Source of the DNA: an uncultured Ruminiclostridium sp. | GTDB taxonomy: Bacteria; Bacillota; Clostridia; Oscillospirales; Acutalibacteraceae | Direction of reading: 5' to 3' | DNA length: 6,387 bases | Assembly: GCA_902490005.1 (NCBI GenBank) | Contig: CABUCM010000074.1 | Span: forward strand, 1-6,387 | Shown: positions 1 to 6,040 of the stretch, piece by piece | How positions within the stretch are numbered: position 1 is the first letter of the stretch | Layout of the letters: the number at the start of each line of letters is the position of its first letter | Translations under genes and position numbers: made by a program | Notes under the pieces: generated by a model | The model's input: the letters and a program-made list of their open reading frames with translations, nothing else | What the model was told of the DNA's origin: nothing | Database searches by the model: none

Positions 1-181
1 CAGGCTCATCAAAACCACAGGGCCCCGCCCGGCTTTTTATTGTCGCTTAAGCAAGAGAACCCCCGGTTCTGCCAGGGGCCGGTAAAAACACCGCAGCAAA
101 AGGCTTTTCCCCAGGGAAGCCTTCACCGGGGTGATGAAAAAAGCAATCTCCCTATATTATAAAGCGAAATATTATGGATCG

Positions 182-300
182 CTGCCGGGTTACCGGCGGC
201 AGTAGGTGTATTGCGATGGTGATATTTCAGCGCCCCTCAAGGGGCTAAGTCCGTATTACGCCCTTCTAGGGCCGGCGCATACCGCCGCTTTAGCGGCGGT
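182..300. repeat. Cluster of four consecutive hairpins; possible structured RNA or insertion-sequence end
   Basis: Four dyads follow one another. The first is CTGCCG/CGGCAG at 182-187/197-202. The second is GCCCC/GGGGC at 232-236/241-245 with a 4-base loop. The third is GCCCT/AGGGC at 260-264/268-272 with a 3-base loop. The fourth is ACCGCCGC/GCGGCGGT at 281-288/293-300 with loop TTTA, followed by TATGATTTTG. Tandem hairpins ending in a strong GC-rich stem and a TTATGATTT-like tail recall the right ends and guide-RNA regions of IS200/IS605- or IS607-type elements as I remember them. No tnpA or tnpB coding sequence is visible, so that assignment is inference. A REP-type repeat or a small non-coding RNA is equally possible. 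Confidence 0.35.
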
Positions 301-332
301 TATGATTTTGTATCCTTCCGGTTTCTAAAGGA

Positions 333-365
333 ATTGCCTGCCTCCCAGGGGGAGAGGCAGGCAAT
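333..365 (-). terminator. Strong stem-loop downstream of the operon, candidate terminator
   Basis: An 11-bp perfect inverted repeat (333-343 with 355-365, GC-rich core, 11-base interior) lies 43 bases past the stop codon of the last operon gene. Read on the minus strand, the stem is followed by AATTCCTTTAG, a poor U-tract, so it may be an inefficient terminator or an mRNA 3'-end stabiliser. On the plus strand it is followed by CCTCAGG with no T-run, so the minus-strand role is preferred. Confidence 0.45.
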
Positions 366-408
366 CCTCAGGCAAGTTATCAATAAATTGGGAGCACGCA
401 AAATAGCC

Positions 409-1491
409 TTAGAATTTAGAGGTGATTTCGTAGGCCTTGCCGGTACGAGAAGACTCATAAATTCTGTCGATGATCTCGATAACATGATTCTGCCGCACGA
501 TAGAGCAGCCGCCGTCTGGGAACTTGCGGTTGTTTTTGATCGCATCTAGGAACAACGCCAAAACGCTGTCGTGATTATCCACTTTGCCAACGCTTACGCT
601 GTAGCAGTAATCCTGTCCCATAAAGCTGACCTTCTCCCCACCGGGGACCTCCGCGTTGGGAGAAACCACGATAATGGGATGGTCGGTACGCATCATATCC
701 AAATGAATCATGCCCTTGGAGCCGTTAAAGGTGAATCTCCACAGTCCGTGATCCTTATGAACGCCAGTGCACCAATTGGAGCGCATGGTGGCTACCTTGC
801 CGTCCTCCCATACCAGGGTGGCGGCTACGTTATCTTCAACGCTGGGAATAAACTCTTCCCCCGCGTCGGAAACCCGGCGCTTTTCATAGCATCTGGTTTC
901 GCCGTACACTCTGGCCACGGGGCCAAACAAATAGGAAAGGGTGCTGATGGAATACACGCCTAAATCGGCCAAAACACCCCACTGGGCTTTGTCATAGTCG
1001 AAGAACCAAGGCGCGTGCAGCGGGCCGTGATGGGCAAATACGCTGTCCACGGCGCAGATTTCTCCGATTACGCCCTGCTCGATCAGTTCCTTCACCTTTT
1101 CGATCTGGGGATAAGCGTCATTGGGCATAGCCATAAACACTTTGTCCGTCTGAGCCGCCGCTTCTTTCAGCTGTTTGGCCTGATCGATAGAAACCGAAAC
1201 CGGCTTCTCTGAAATGACGTGTTTTCCAGCCTTTAACGCTTGAATCGCAAGAGGCGTGTGGCTGGGATGGTAGGTGGTGACGATAATCGCCTCGATGGTA
1301 GGATCATCCAGCATTTCCTCATAGGAGTCAAAAGCTTTTACTCCCAATTCCTCCGCTGTTTTCAGCAAAAAGGGTTTGTTCATATCGTAGATGCCAACCA
1401 ATTCGATCTCCTCAAAGTGAGGAATGCTGTAAAAATAGCGGATATGGGCGATATCGCCGCAGCCAATCAAACCAAAACGGATTTTTTCCAT
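409..1491 (-). CDS. Gfo/Idh/MocA-family NAD(P)-dependent oxidoreductase
   Basis: This is a 360-residue cytosolic dehydrogenase of the usual family length. The N-terminal Rossmann fold (about residues 1-120) shows the dinucleotide-binding GCGDIA at 10-15 and the family hallmark EKP at 95-97 after GKHVIS. The C-terminal substrate-binding sheet domain follows, with GVLADLGVY at 172-180. In many members the end of that motif is a catalytic His; here Tyr180 occupies the position, as happens in some subgroups. The family oxidises or reduces a hydroxyl or keto group on sugars, inositols or glycosides using NAD(P)H. The start is the ATG preceded by AAAGGAG with 8-base spacing. It is the last gene of the operon, 39 bases after the isomerase gene. 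Pairing with that isomerase and a sugar ABC transporter supports a role in sugar or cyclitol catabolism. The exact substrate is unknown. Confidence 0.9.
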   Translation of the reverse strand: MEKIRFGLIGCGDIAHIRYFYSIPHFEEIELVGIYDMNKPFLLKTAEELGVKAFDSYEEMLDDPTIEAIIVTTYHPSHTPLAIQALKAGKHVISEKPVSVSIDQAKQLKEAAAQTDKVFMAMPNDAYPQIEKVKELIEQGVIGEICAVDSVFAHHGPLHAPWFFDYDKAQWGVLADLGVYSISTLSYLFGPVARVYGETRCYEKRRVSDAGEEFIPSVEDNVAATLVWEDGKVATMRSNWCTGVHKDHGLWRFTFNGSKGMIHLDMMRTDHPIIVVSPNAEVPGGEKVSFMGQDYCYSVSVGKVDNHDSVLALFLDAIKNNRKFPDGGCSIVRQNHVIEIIDRIYESSRTGKAYEITSKF

Positions 1492-1530
1492 AAATCATTC
1501 TCCTTTTTTCTTATTAAAATGTAATGAAAA

Positions 1531-2463
1531 TTATTTACCGGTATAAACGTTTTCTTCCTTCAATATTTTTTTGATGTACTCTACCGATTCCTTCGCGTAT
1601 TTGTACTGATGGTCCAAGCCGGCCAATTCCAGAGAAAGATAGCCGTCAAAGCCCACCTTTTTCAGGGAGTGCACCAATTCGTTCCAATCAATGATTCCCT
1701 GGCCAACCGGCAGACTATAGACCGCCAAGCCGTCGGAGTCCCGGATATGCACATGGAAAATCTTTTCTCCCAGCTTATAAACGGACCAGGGCAGGTATTC
1801 CCGCTGCATGAGCTGCCAGGCCGTATCAAAGTTGGTGCCGAAAGCATCGCTTTTAATCCAGTCAAAGGCCCGCAGCATAGCGTCTGTGGTGCCTACGATC
1901 ACGTTGGCATGGCCTTCCAGGGCAAACCTCATATCGGTTTCCTCGCACATTTTTACAACCTTTTCCAAAGAATCCAAATAACGGTTCCAGTTCCAAGTCG
2001 CGTCAAAATCCTCTGGGATTTCCATGTACTGCTTAGGATTGTTGATATTTTTTCCACAGGCAACCGGATGAAAATAATAAGGCAGGTAATCCACCGGCGC
2101 TTTGATTTCCTCAGGCCAATTGGAAACGATGTTCATGGTATTGGCGCCCAGCTTTTTGGCCACCTCGATGCCCCTTCGGAAAAAATCGAGAGATTTGTCC
2201 CGTTCTCCATCGTCCGGATCCAAAAGCCCAACCACCGCGTGGGCATAAAGGACAAACTCGGATACCTCCATCCCATAGCTGTCAATGAGCTTTTTCAGCT
2301 CTGTGCAGCGCTCATCCGTATAGTATCCGTAAAGGTCATCGGAATTATAGGCAATCATCTCAATCCCGTCCACCCCAAGGCTGCCCACCGTTTTGATAGC
2401 CTCCTCATAAGGCGGCTGATAATGGGGATGGGTAAAGCACCAGGACGCTGCTCCAACTTTCAT
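1531..2463 (-). CDS. Sugar phosphate isomerase/epimerase-type TIM-barrel protein
   Basis: The 310-residue protein belongs to the xylose isomerase-like/AP endonuclease 2 TIM-barrel superfamily, whose members isomerise or epimerise sugars, dehydrate inosose, or cleave keto-glycosides with a divalent metal. Expected barrel landmarks are visible: GIEMI with Glu35, ALEGH with Glu183, NFDTAW with Asp213, HVHIRD with His237/His239, VGQGIIDW at 253-260 and LSLEL with Glu279. Glu183, Asp213, His239 and Glu279 are the likely metal ligands. A long loop at about 115-160, rich in Tyr, Trp and Pro, may shape the substrate pocket. The ATG is preceded by AAGGAGG with 7-base spacing. The gene sits 36 bases after the second permease and 39 bases before the oxidoreductase, so the three are probably co-transcribed. 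The superfamily call is firm; the reaction is not determinable. Confidence 0.85.
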   Translation of the reverse strand: MKVGAASWCFTHPHYQPPYEEAIKTVGSLGVDGIEMIAYNSDDLYGYYTDERCTELKKLIDSYGMEVSEFVLYAHAVVGLLDPDDGERDKSLDFFRRGIEVAKKLGANTMNIVSNWPEEIKAPVDYLPYYFHPVACGKNINNPKQYMEIPEDFDATWNWNRYLDSLEKVVKMCEETDMRFALEGHANVIVGTTDAMLRAFDWIKSDAFGTNFDTAWQLMQREYLPWSVYKLGEKIFHVHIRDSDGLAVYSLPVGQGIIDWNELVHSLKKVGFDGYLSLELAGLDHQYKYAKESVEYIKKILKEENVYTGK

Positions 2464-2499
2464 ACAAAATCCTCCTTGCTGAATATAAATATTGATTGG

Positions 2500-3366
2500 T
2501 CAATCTTTGACACCACCGGCGGTCAGTCCCGCAACGATATACTTTTGGAAAATCAGCGCCAAAAGCATGGGAAATACCGTAGCAATACAGCCAGCGGTGG
2601 AAATCATACCGTAATCGATGCCATACCGGGTGCTGAATTCGGAAATCGCCACCGGCATAGTTTTGCTGGAAAGGGAGGTCATGAAGATCAGGGCATACAT
2701 AAACTCATCCCAGCACATCAGGAAAGACAACGCCCCTACTGCTACCAACCCTGGCTTTGCCAAGGGCAGCACAATCCTCCAGTAAGCGGAAAACCAGGTG
2801 CAGCCGTCGATCTGAGCCGCCTGCTCCAGATCCGATGGGATTGTTTTATAATATCCATTCAGCACCCAAATCACATAGGGCAGCGTAAACGACATGTACA
2901 AGACCACCAAGAACATGGGCTGGTCAATCATGCCGATTTTTCTGGCGATAACATAAAGAGGAATCACCAAAGTAATGGACGGCAGAAGCTGGAAAAACAT
3001 CGTCGCCATCAGCAGGGTGTTTTTAAACTTAAACCGAAGCCTAGCAAAAGCATAGGCGGAAATTCCTCCAAATATAATGGCAAAAACCACCGTGGTTACG
3101 GAAACAATAATACTGATCTTCAGAGAATTCACAAACTGGGCTCCCGCGTCGCTGGAGGACCCTGTCTGGGAAAAAATCGCGATGTAGCGCCCAAAGTTCA
3201 CATTTTCTGAAAACCACTTTCCGTCAATGGTCAGCAAATCCACCGTTGGGGTGATGCTGGAAATAAACATCCAAAGGATCGGAAGAAGCGTCCACAGGAA
3301 AACCACGATTGCCGCGATGTAAATACCGGTGCGTTTAATGCCCTTTTTTATCGTTCTGGAATTCAT
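2500..3366 (-). CDS. Carbohydrate ABC transporter permease, MalG-type (CUT1)
   Basis: This 288-residue inner-membrane permease has about six predicted membrane segments. The first is near residues 14-36, followed by an extracytoplasmic stretch and a hydrophobic core starting near 82. The coupling EAA loop is clear at 181-204: Glu181, Ala183, Ala184, Asp187, Gly188, then LPLAKPG. This loop contacts the ATPase. The C-terminus GLTAGGVKD is typical of MalG-type subunits. The start ATG has GGGGAG 8 bases upstream, and the adjoining AAGGAGG overlaps the stop codon of the preceding permease gene. The gap is only 17 bases, which implies translational linkage. It should pair with the MalF-type permease upstream. 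No ATPase gene is adjacent, so a shared MsmX/MsmK-type ATPase is inferred. Confidence 0.95.
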   Translation of the reverse strand: MNSRTIKKGIKRTGIYIAAIVVFLWTLLPILWMFISSITPTVDLLTIDGKWFSENVNFGRYIAIFSQTGSSSDAGAQFVNSLKISIIVSVTTVVFAIIFGGISAYAFARLRFKFKNTLLMATMFFQLLPSITLVIPLYVIARKIGMIDQPMFLVVLYMSFTLPYVIWVLNGYYKTIPSDLEQAAQIDGCTWFSAYWRIVLPLAKPGLVAVGALSFLMCWDEFMYALIFMTSLSSKTMPVAISEFSTRYGIDYGMISTAGCIATVFPMLLALIFQKYIVAGLTAGGVKD

Positions 3367-3383
3367 AGCTGTTTCTCCCCTCC

Positions 3384-4289
3384 TTAATAAATGTCGTCGG
3401 TTCTTAAAATTCTTACATAAACCACGGTGATGATGGTGGAAATCACCGCTACTACAATGGCCAAGGCCGCGCCGTAGCTGAAGTGCATAAAGCCGAAGCT
3501 TTGATTGTAGATGTAATAGCTTATGACCATGGTACCGTTTGCCGGGCCGCCGTGGGTCAACATGTAAATAATATCGAACACCTTTAGCGCCTGCATGGTG
3601 CGGATTACCAAAACCACCAGCAGCATGGGCTTAATTAGGGGAAGGATCACGTTGCGGAACCGGGAAAACGCGCCGGCGCCGTCTAAAACCGCGGCCTCGA
3701 TCTGTGCTTGGGGTATGGTCTGCAGGCTTGCCAGCATCATCAGAACATAAAGTGGAAGCATGCGCCAGGTATCCGCAAACACGATCACCCCCATCGCCTT
3801 CATGGGGCTGTCAAACCAAATAATAGGCTCGCTGATGAGATTAAACTGCATTAAAATCCGGTTAGCCGCGCCGTATTGGGTATTGAAAATCCAATTCCAC
3901 AGGGTGGAGTTTACCAAAGTCGGAACGGCCCATGGGATTAAGACCACAGAACGGAGCAGCCATCTTCCCTTGAATTCCTGGTTGAGCAGAAGCGCGACCA
4001 ACACACCTAAGGGAAGCTGAATTAACAGCGATAAAAGCGTAAACAGCAAGGTGACCCAAATGGAATTCCAAAATTCGCCGGATGTAAATGCCTGTATGTA
4101 GTTTTCAACACCTTTGTACTGGGTTTCACCCGTCATCATGTTCAACTCAGTGAAACTGATGAAAATTGTGTATAAAAGTGGATAAATTGCTAAAGCAAAA
4201 ATTAACACCAAGGACGGAGCAGCCATCATCTTGCCCACTCTGGCCTCCGGCCATTGTCGCCGCATTTTTTTCGCGCTAGAATGATTCAA
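3384..4289 (-). CDS. Sugar ABC transporter permease, MalF-type (CUT1)
   Basis: This membrane permease is 301 residues from the TTG start chosen here. It has a first hydrophobic segment at about 24-47 and five further ones. The EAA coupling loop is at 198-217 (Glu198, Ala199, Ala200, Asp203, Gly204, then LPLIKP), and the MalF-type signature FDIIYMLTHGGPANGT is at 238-253. It forms the transport channel with the MalG-type partner encoded next. Start choice: the AGGGGG ribosome binding site at 4297-4302 is one base from an ATG at 4293-4295 but seven bases from the in-frame TTG at 4287-4289, so TTG is preferred; using ATG adds only two residues. The gene lies 95 bases after the binding-protein stop, separated by a long stem-loop. 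Confidence 0.93.
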   Translation of the reverse strand: MNHSSAKKMRRQWPEARVGKMMAAPSLVLIFALAIYPLLYTIFISFTELNMMTGETQYKGVENYIQAFTSGEFWNSIWVTLLFTLLSLLIQLPLGVLVALLLNQEFKGRWLLRSVVLIPWAVPTLVNSTLWNWIFNTQYGAANRILMQFNLISEPIIWFDSPMKAMGVIVFADTWRMLPLYVLMMLASLQTIPQAQIEAAVLDGAGAFSRFRNVILPLIKPMLLVVLVIRTMQALKVFDIIYMLTHGGPANGTMVISYYIYNQSFGFMHFSYGAALAIVVAVISTIITVVYVRILRTDDIY

Positions 4290-4302
4290 TGCCATACCCC
4301 CT
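4287..4302 (-). promoter_or_regulatory. Ribosome binding site that favours a TTG start for the MalF-type permease
   Basis: Read on the minus strand, AGGGGG (4297-4302) is followed by TATGGCA and then TTG. Spacing to the TTG is an optimal 7 bases, whereas the ATG inside that spacer is only 1 base from the site. A TTG start would reduce translation compared with ATG. Confidence 0.6.
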
Positions 4303-4308
4303 GTTTAT

Positions 4309-4364
4309 AGCTTTTAACTGCCAACCCGGTTCCCTGTTAAGGAAACCGGGTTGGCAAAAAAGCT
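4309..4364 (-). promoter_or_regulatory. Intercistronic stem-loop between binding-protein and permease genes
   Basis: A 13-bp perfect stem (4319-4331 with 4344-4356) is extended outward by AGCTTTT/AAAAGCT (4309-4315 with 4358-4364) and inward by a CC/GG pair. It begins 21 bases past the binding-protein stop codon. On the minus strand the T-run lies before the stem and none follows it, so it is not a standard intrinsic terminator of operon transcription. In many ABC operons a hairpin here protects the upstream mRNA from 3' decay and gives more binding protein than permease. That role is inferred. On the plus strand the stem is followed by six A's, so it is not a terminator there either. Confidence 0.75.
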
Positions 4365-4384
4365 TTTATTCGTATGATTTCCGT

Positions 4385-5050
4385 TTATTTGTAATCAGCA
4401 GACTTTGCAATCATTTCATTGAGTACATCCTCCACGCTCTTGCTGCCGGTGACCGCCTCATGCAGGCTGACCTGCATACCGTTGGACCACTCGCTGTATT
4501 TGGCAAGAGCTGGACGGGCCTGAGCGTACTCGTATTGGGGATAGCAATCCTTCATAGTGGGGAATTGTTCGATAAATTCCTCATCCTCATACATAGATTT
4601 AATGGGGGGCGCGTTAGAGGCAAGTTCCGCGGACTGGAATAAAGCCTCGCGGCTCACAACGTTCTCGATAAGCTTCCAGGCATAATCCGGATGCTCGGAT
4701 GTGCTGGCAATGGCGAATCCGCCGCCGCCGGTTACAGAGGAGCTGACCACGCCGTCGCTGTTGGAGGGAACCAAACCGATACCTACGTTACCAGCAATGG
4801 TAGATTCCGCCGGGTCGTTAGCCAAGGCATAGGCAAAGGCCCAGTTCAGCACAAAATCAACAATAGCTTGCAGCTTTTCCGGTTTGTCCCCTGTGTTTTC
4901 GCTCTCTGCGGCAGAGGCCGCGGAAGAGCTTTCCCCTGTTGACGACGGATCAGCGGAAGAGCTGCCTTGCCCGTTATTGCAGCCGCTGAGCGCTATAGTA
5001 AGTACCAAAGAAGCGCTTAGAATTCCCGCCAGAATTCTTTTTGAACTCAT
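4385..5050 (-). CDS. Lipoprotein sugar-binding protein (CUT1 solute-binding protein) with large internal deletion
   Basis: The product is 221 residues from the ATG at 5048-5050, which has AAGGAGG at 8-base spacing. An in-frame TTG 18 bases upstream lies inside that ribosome binding site and is rejected. Residues 1-23 form a lipoprotein signal peptide with lipobox LSG-Cys24, followed by a Ser/Ala/Glu-rich linker to about residue 56. From about residue 66 the sequence is the C-terminal part of an extracellular solute-binding protein: NWAFAYALANDP at 69-80, GGGGFAIA near 110, and a RPALAKYSEWS segment near the end. CUT1 binding proteins are normally about 400-450 residues. Roughly 200 residues, most of the N-lobe and hinge, are therefore absent at residues 62-68, yet the frame is kept. 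Sugar binding is probably lost or altered. It is the first operon gene; an assembly collapse must be excluded. Confidence 0.85.
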   Translation of the reverse strand: MSSKRILAGILSASLVLTIALSGCNNGQGSSSADPSSTGESSSAASAAESENTGDKPEKLQAIVDFVLNWAFAYALANDPAESTIAGNVGIGLVPSNSDGVVSSSVTGGGGFAIASTSEHPDYAWKLIENVVSREALFQSAELASNAPPIKSMYEDEEFIEQFPTMKDCYPQYEYAQARPALAKYSEWSNGMQVSLHEAVTGSKSVEDVLNEMIAKSADYK

Positions 5051-5105
5051 AATTATGTCCTCCTTCAATTTAAATAAATCCCACGCACTTAAAGATAGAA
5101 TTGCC

Positions 5106-5117
5106 TATTAGCTAATA
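5106..5117. promoter_or_regulatory. Perfect 12-bp palindrome in the operon leader
   Basis: TATTAGCTAATA is a perfect palindrome. It sits about 12-25 bases downstream of the predicted transcription start and about 55 bases before the binding-protein ATG. It could be a repressor operator, or chance in A+T-rich DNA. No known consensus is matched. Confidence 0.3.
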
Positions 5118-5136
5118 ACAATCGATCTTGTCTTTT

Positions 5137-5142
5137 ATTATA
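5137..5142 (-). promoter_or_regulatory. Predicted -10 box of the transport operon promoter
   Basis: A perfect TATAAT lies on the minus strand. It would place transcription start near 5130 and give a leader of about 80 bases. The -35 region at normal spacing is only a T-rich stretch with no TTGACA match, as expected for a promoter that needs an activator such as the adjacent AraC-family protein. The operon may also receive read-through from the regulator gene. Confidence 0.6.
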
Positions 5143-5148
5143 CCTAAC

Positions 5149-5181
5149 ACAAACAATAAAAAATATAATATATTTGTTTGT
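5149..5181. repeat. Inverted repeat overlapping the promoter, candidate operator
   Basis: ACAAACAA (5149-5156) and its exact complement TTGTTTGT (5174-5181) flank 17 A/T-only bases. One arm falls between the -10 box and the -35 region, the other just upstream of the -35 region. AraC-family activators usually bind near or upstream of the -35 box, so this is a plausible regulator site, though A+T-rich sequence makes chance dyads common. Confidence 0.35.
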
Positions 5182-5197
5182 TATTTATACAATTTTG

Positions 5198-6040
5198 CTA
5201 CATTCTCATTTTTTTCCTATAATTTGCCGGGGCTTGGCCGGTTTCCTTTTTAAATACACGGTTGAAATAAGCCACCGAACCGAATCCTGTTTCAAAAGCA
5301 ATATCCGTAATGGTACGGTCTGTGGTGACCAGCAATTTTTCCGCCCGCCTGATGCGGATAAAATTCTGATACTCCACAAAAGTCTTCCCGATCACCTTTT
5401 TAAACAGCCTGCAAAAATGGTAATAGCTCATGCAGGCGATCTTCGACGCCTCGTCTACACTAAGCTCGGTTTCAATATGCGTCTCCATATAACCGATTAC
5501 CGGCTTGATCCGCTCTAAATCCTGAAAATTTACGTTCCGTTCCCCAACTTCAATGACTTTTGTTCGGACCAAATAGGAAAAAAGCCTTAGGATGTCCCCC
5601 CGAATGTACATTTCATAGCCGGGCTGCTTCCTTTGGTATTCAATCAAGATTTCAGACAAAATGCTCTCCAGCAGCGAGCCCTTGGGCGTGCGGATCCTAC
5701 GCTGGTATCTGCCGTTTCCCCGGATAAACGGCACCAAGTACTGAGATTCATAAAACGGGCTGAAGGCGGTATCCAACACGGAAAGATCCATTTGGACCCC
5801 TAACAGCTTACAGTCCGGATCCCTGATGATGGTGTGATCCTCCATAGTATGAATAATCACAAAATCTCCCGACTGGCACTCATAGCTTTCTCCGTTGACC
5901 TTAATGATACAATGGCCCTCGCTGCAATAGTCCAGCTCCATGTGCTTGTGGCAGTGCCAGGAAAATTTCTCATCCTGCGCGAGATACACGGAAAAAGGAA
6001 GATTGCGGTCTACTTGAAACAATTCCATTTGCTCTTCCAT
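5198..6040 (-). CDS. AraC-family transcriptional regulator
   Basis: The 280-residue DNA-binding regulator has an N-terminal cupin-type sensing domain (about 1-150, with WHCHKHMEL at 28-36 and a QSGDF turn at 56-60) and a C-terminal double helix-turn-helix domain (about 178-275). The first recognition region is LSVDEASKIACMSYYHFCRL near 193-212. The second is ITDIAFETGFGSVAYFNRVF at 244-263, the conserved signature of the family. The start ATG at 6038-6040 has AAAGGAG with 7-base spacing; the frame extends 21 codons further upstream, but without a comparable site. It lies on the same strand just before the transport operon, 147 bases away, and most likely activates it when a sugar is bound. 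It could also act on the divergent gene at 6306. The family call is secure; the ligand is unknown. Confidence 0.95.
   Translation of the reverse strand: MEEQMELFQVDRNLPFSVYLAQDEKFSWHCHKHMELDYCSEGHCIIKVNGESYECQSGDFVIIHTMEDHTIIRDPDCKLLGVQMDLSVLDTAFSPFYESQYLVPFIRGNGRYQRRIRTPKGSLLESILSEILIEYQRKQPGYEMYIRGDILRLFSYLVRTKVIEVGERNVNFQDLERIKPVIGYMETHIETELSVDEASKIACMSYYHFCRLFKKVIGKTFVEYQNFIRIRRAEKLLVTTDRTITDIAFETGFGSVAYFNRVFKKETGQAPANYRKKMRM

Larger units (their letters stand above)
1..408. other. Left flank without a recognisable gene, rich in inverted repeats
   Basis: I see no supportable coding region here. Plus-strand frame 1 is open from the window edge to a TAA at 160-162 (53 codons), but its translation resembles no family I know and has no recognisable domain. 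The stretch carries many short perfect dyads: 56-61/65-70, 100-106/117-123, 123-127/130-134, the four hairpins at 182-300, and the long stem at 333-365. The GC-rich block followed by TTTTTATT at about 19-41 could be a weak plus-strand terminator of an off-window gene, but its stem is short. The minus-strand operon ends into this region. Confidence 0.6.

Noticed and set aside
1..162. Possible C-terminal end of a plus-strand gene entering from the left
   Set aside because: The 53-codon open frame shows no recognisable domain or conserved pattern and overlaps dyad-rich DNA; it is not supportable as coding.
182..300. CRISPR array
   Set aside because: The hairpins differ in sequence from each other and there are no identical repeats with regular spacers.
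1609..3210. A 533-codon open frame on the plus strand
   Set aside because: It lies antisense across the isomerase and MalG-type permease genes, both with clear family motifs and ribosome binding sites. Its translation shows no recognisable domain, so it is a shadow created by codon use on the opposite strand.
5009..5022. CcpA catabolite-response-like core AAGCGCTT
   Set aside because: Only the central bases match the consensus, the flanks do not, and the site lies inside the signal-peptide coding sequence.
5051..5068. Upstream in-frame TTG start for the binding protein
   Set aside because: The TTG falls within the AAGGAGG ribosome binding site that serves the ATG at 5048-5050, and the signal peptide is better formed from that ATG.
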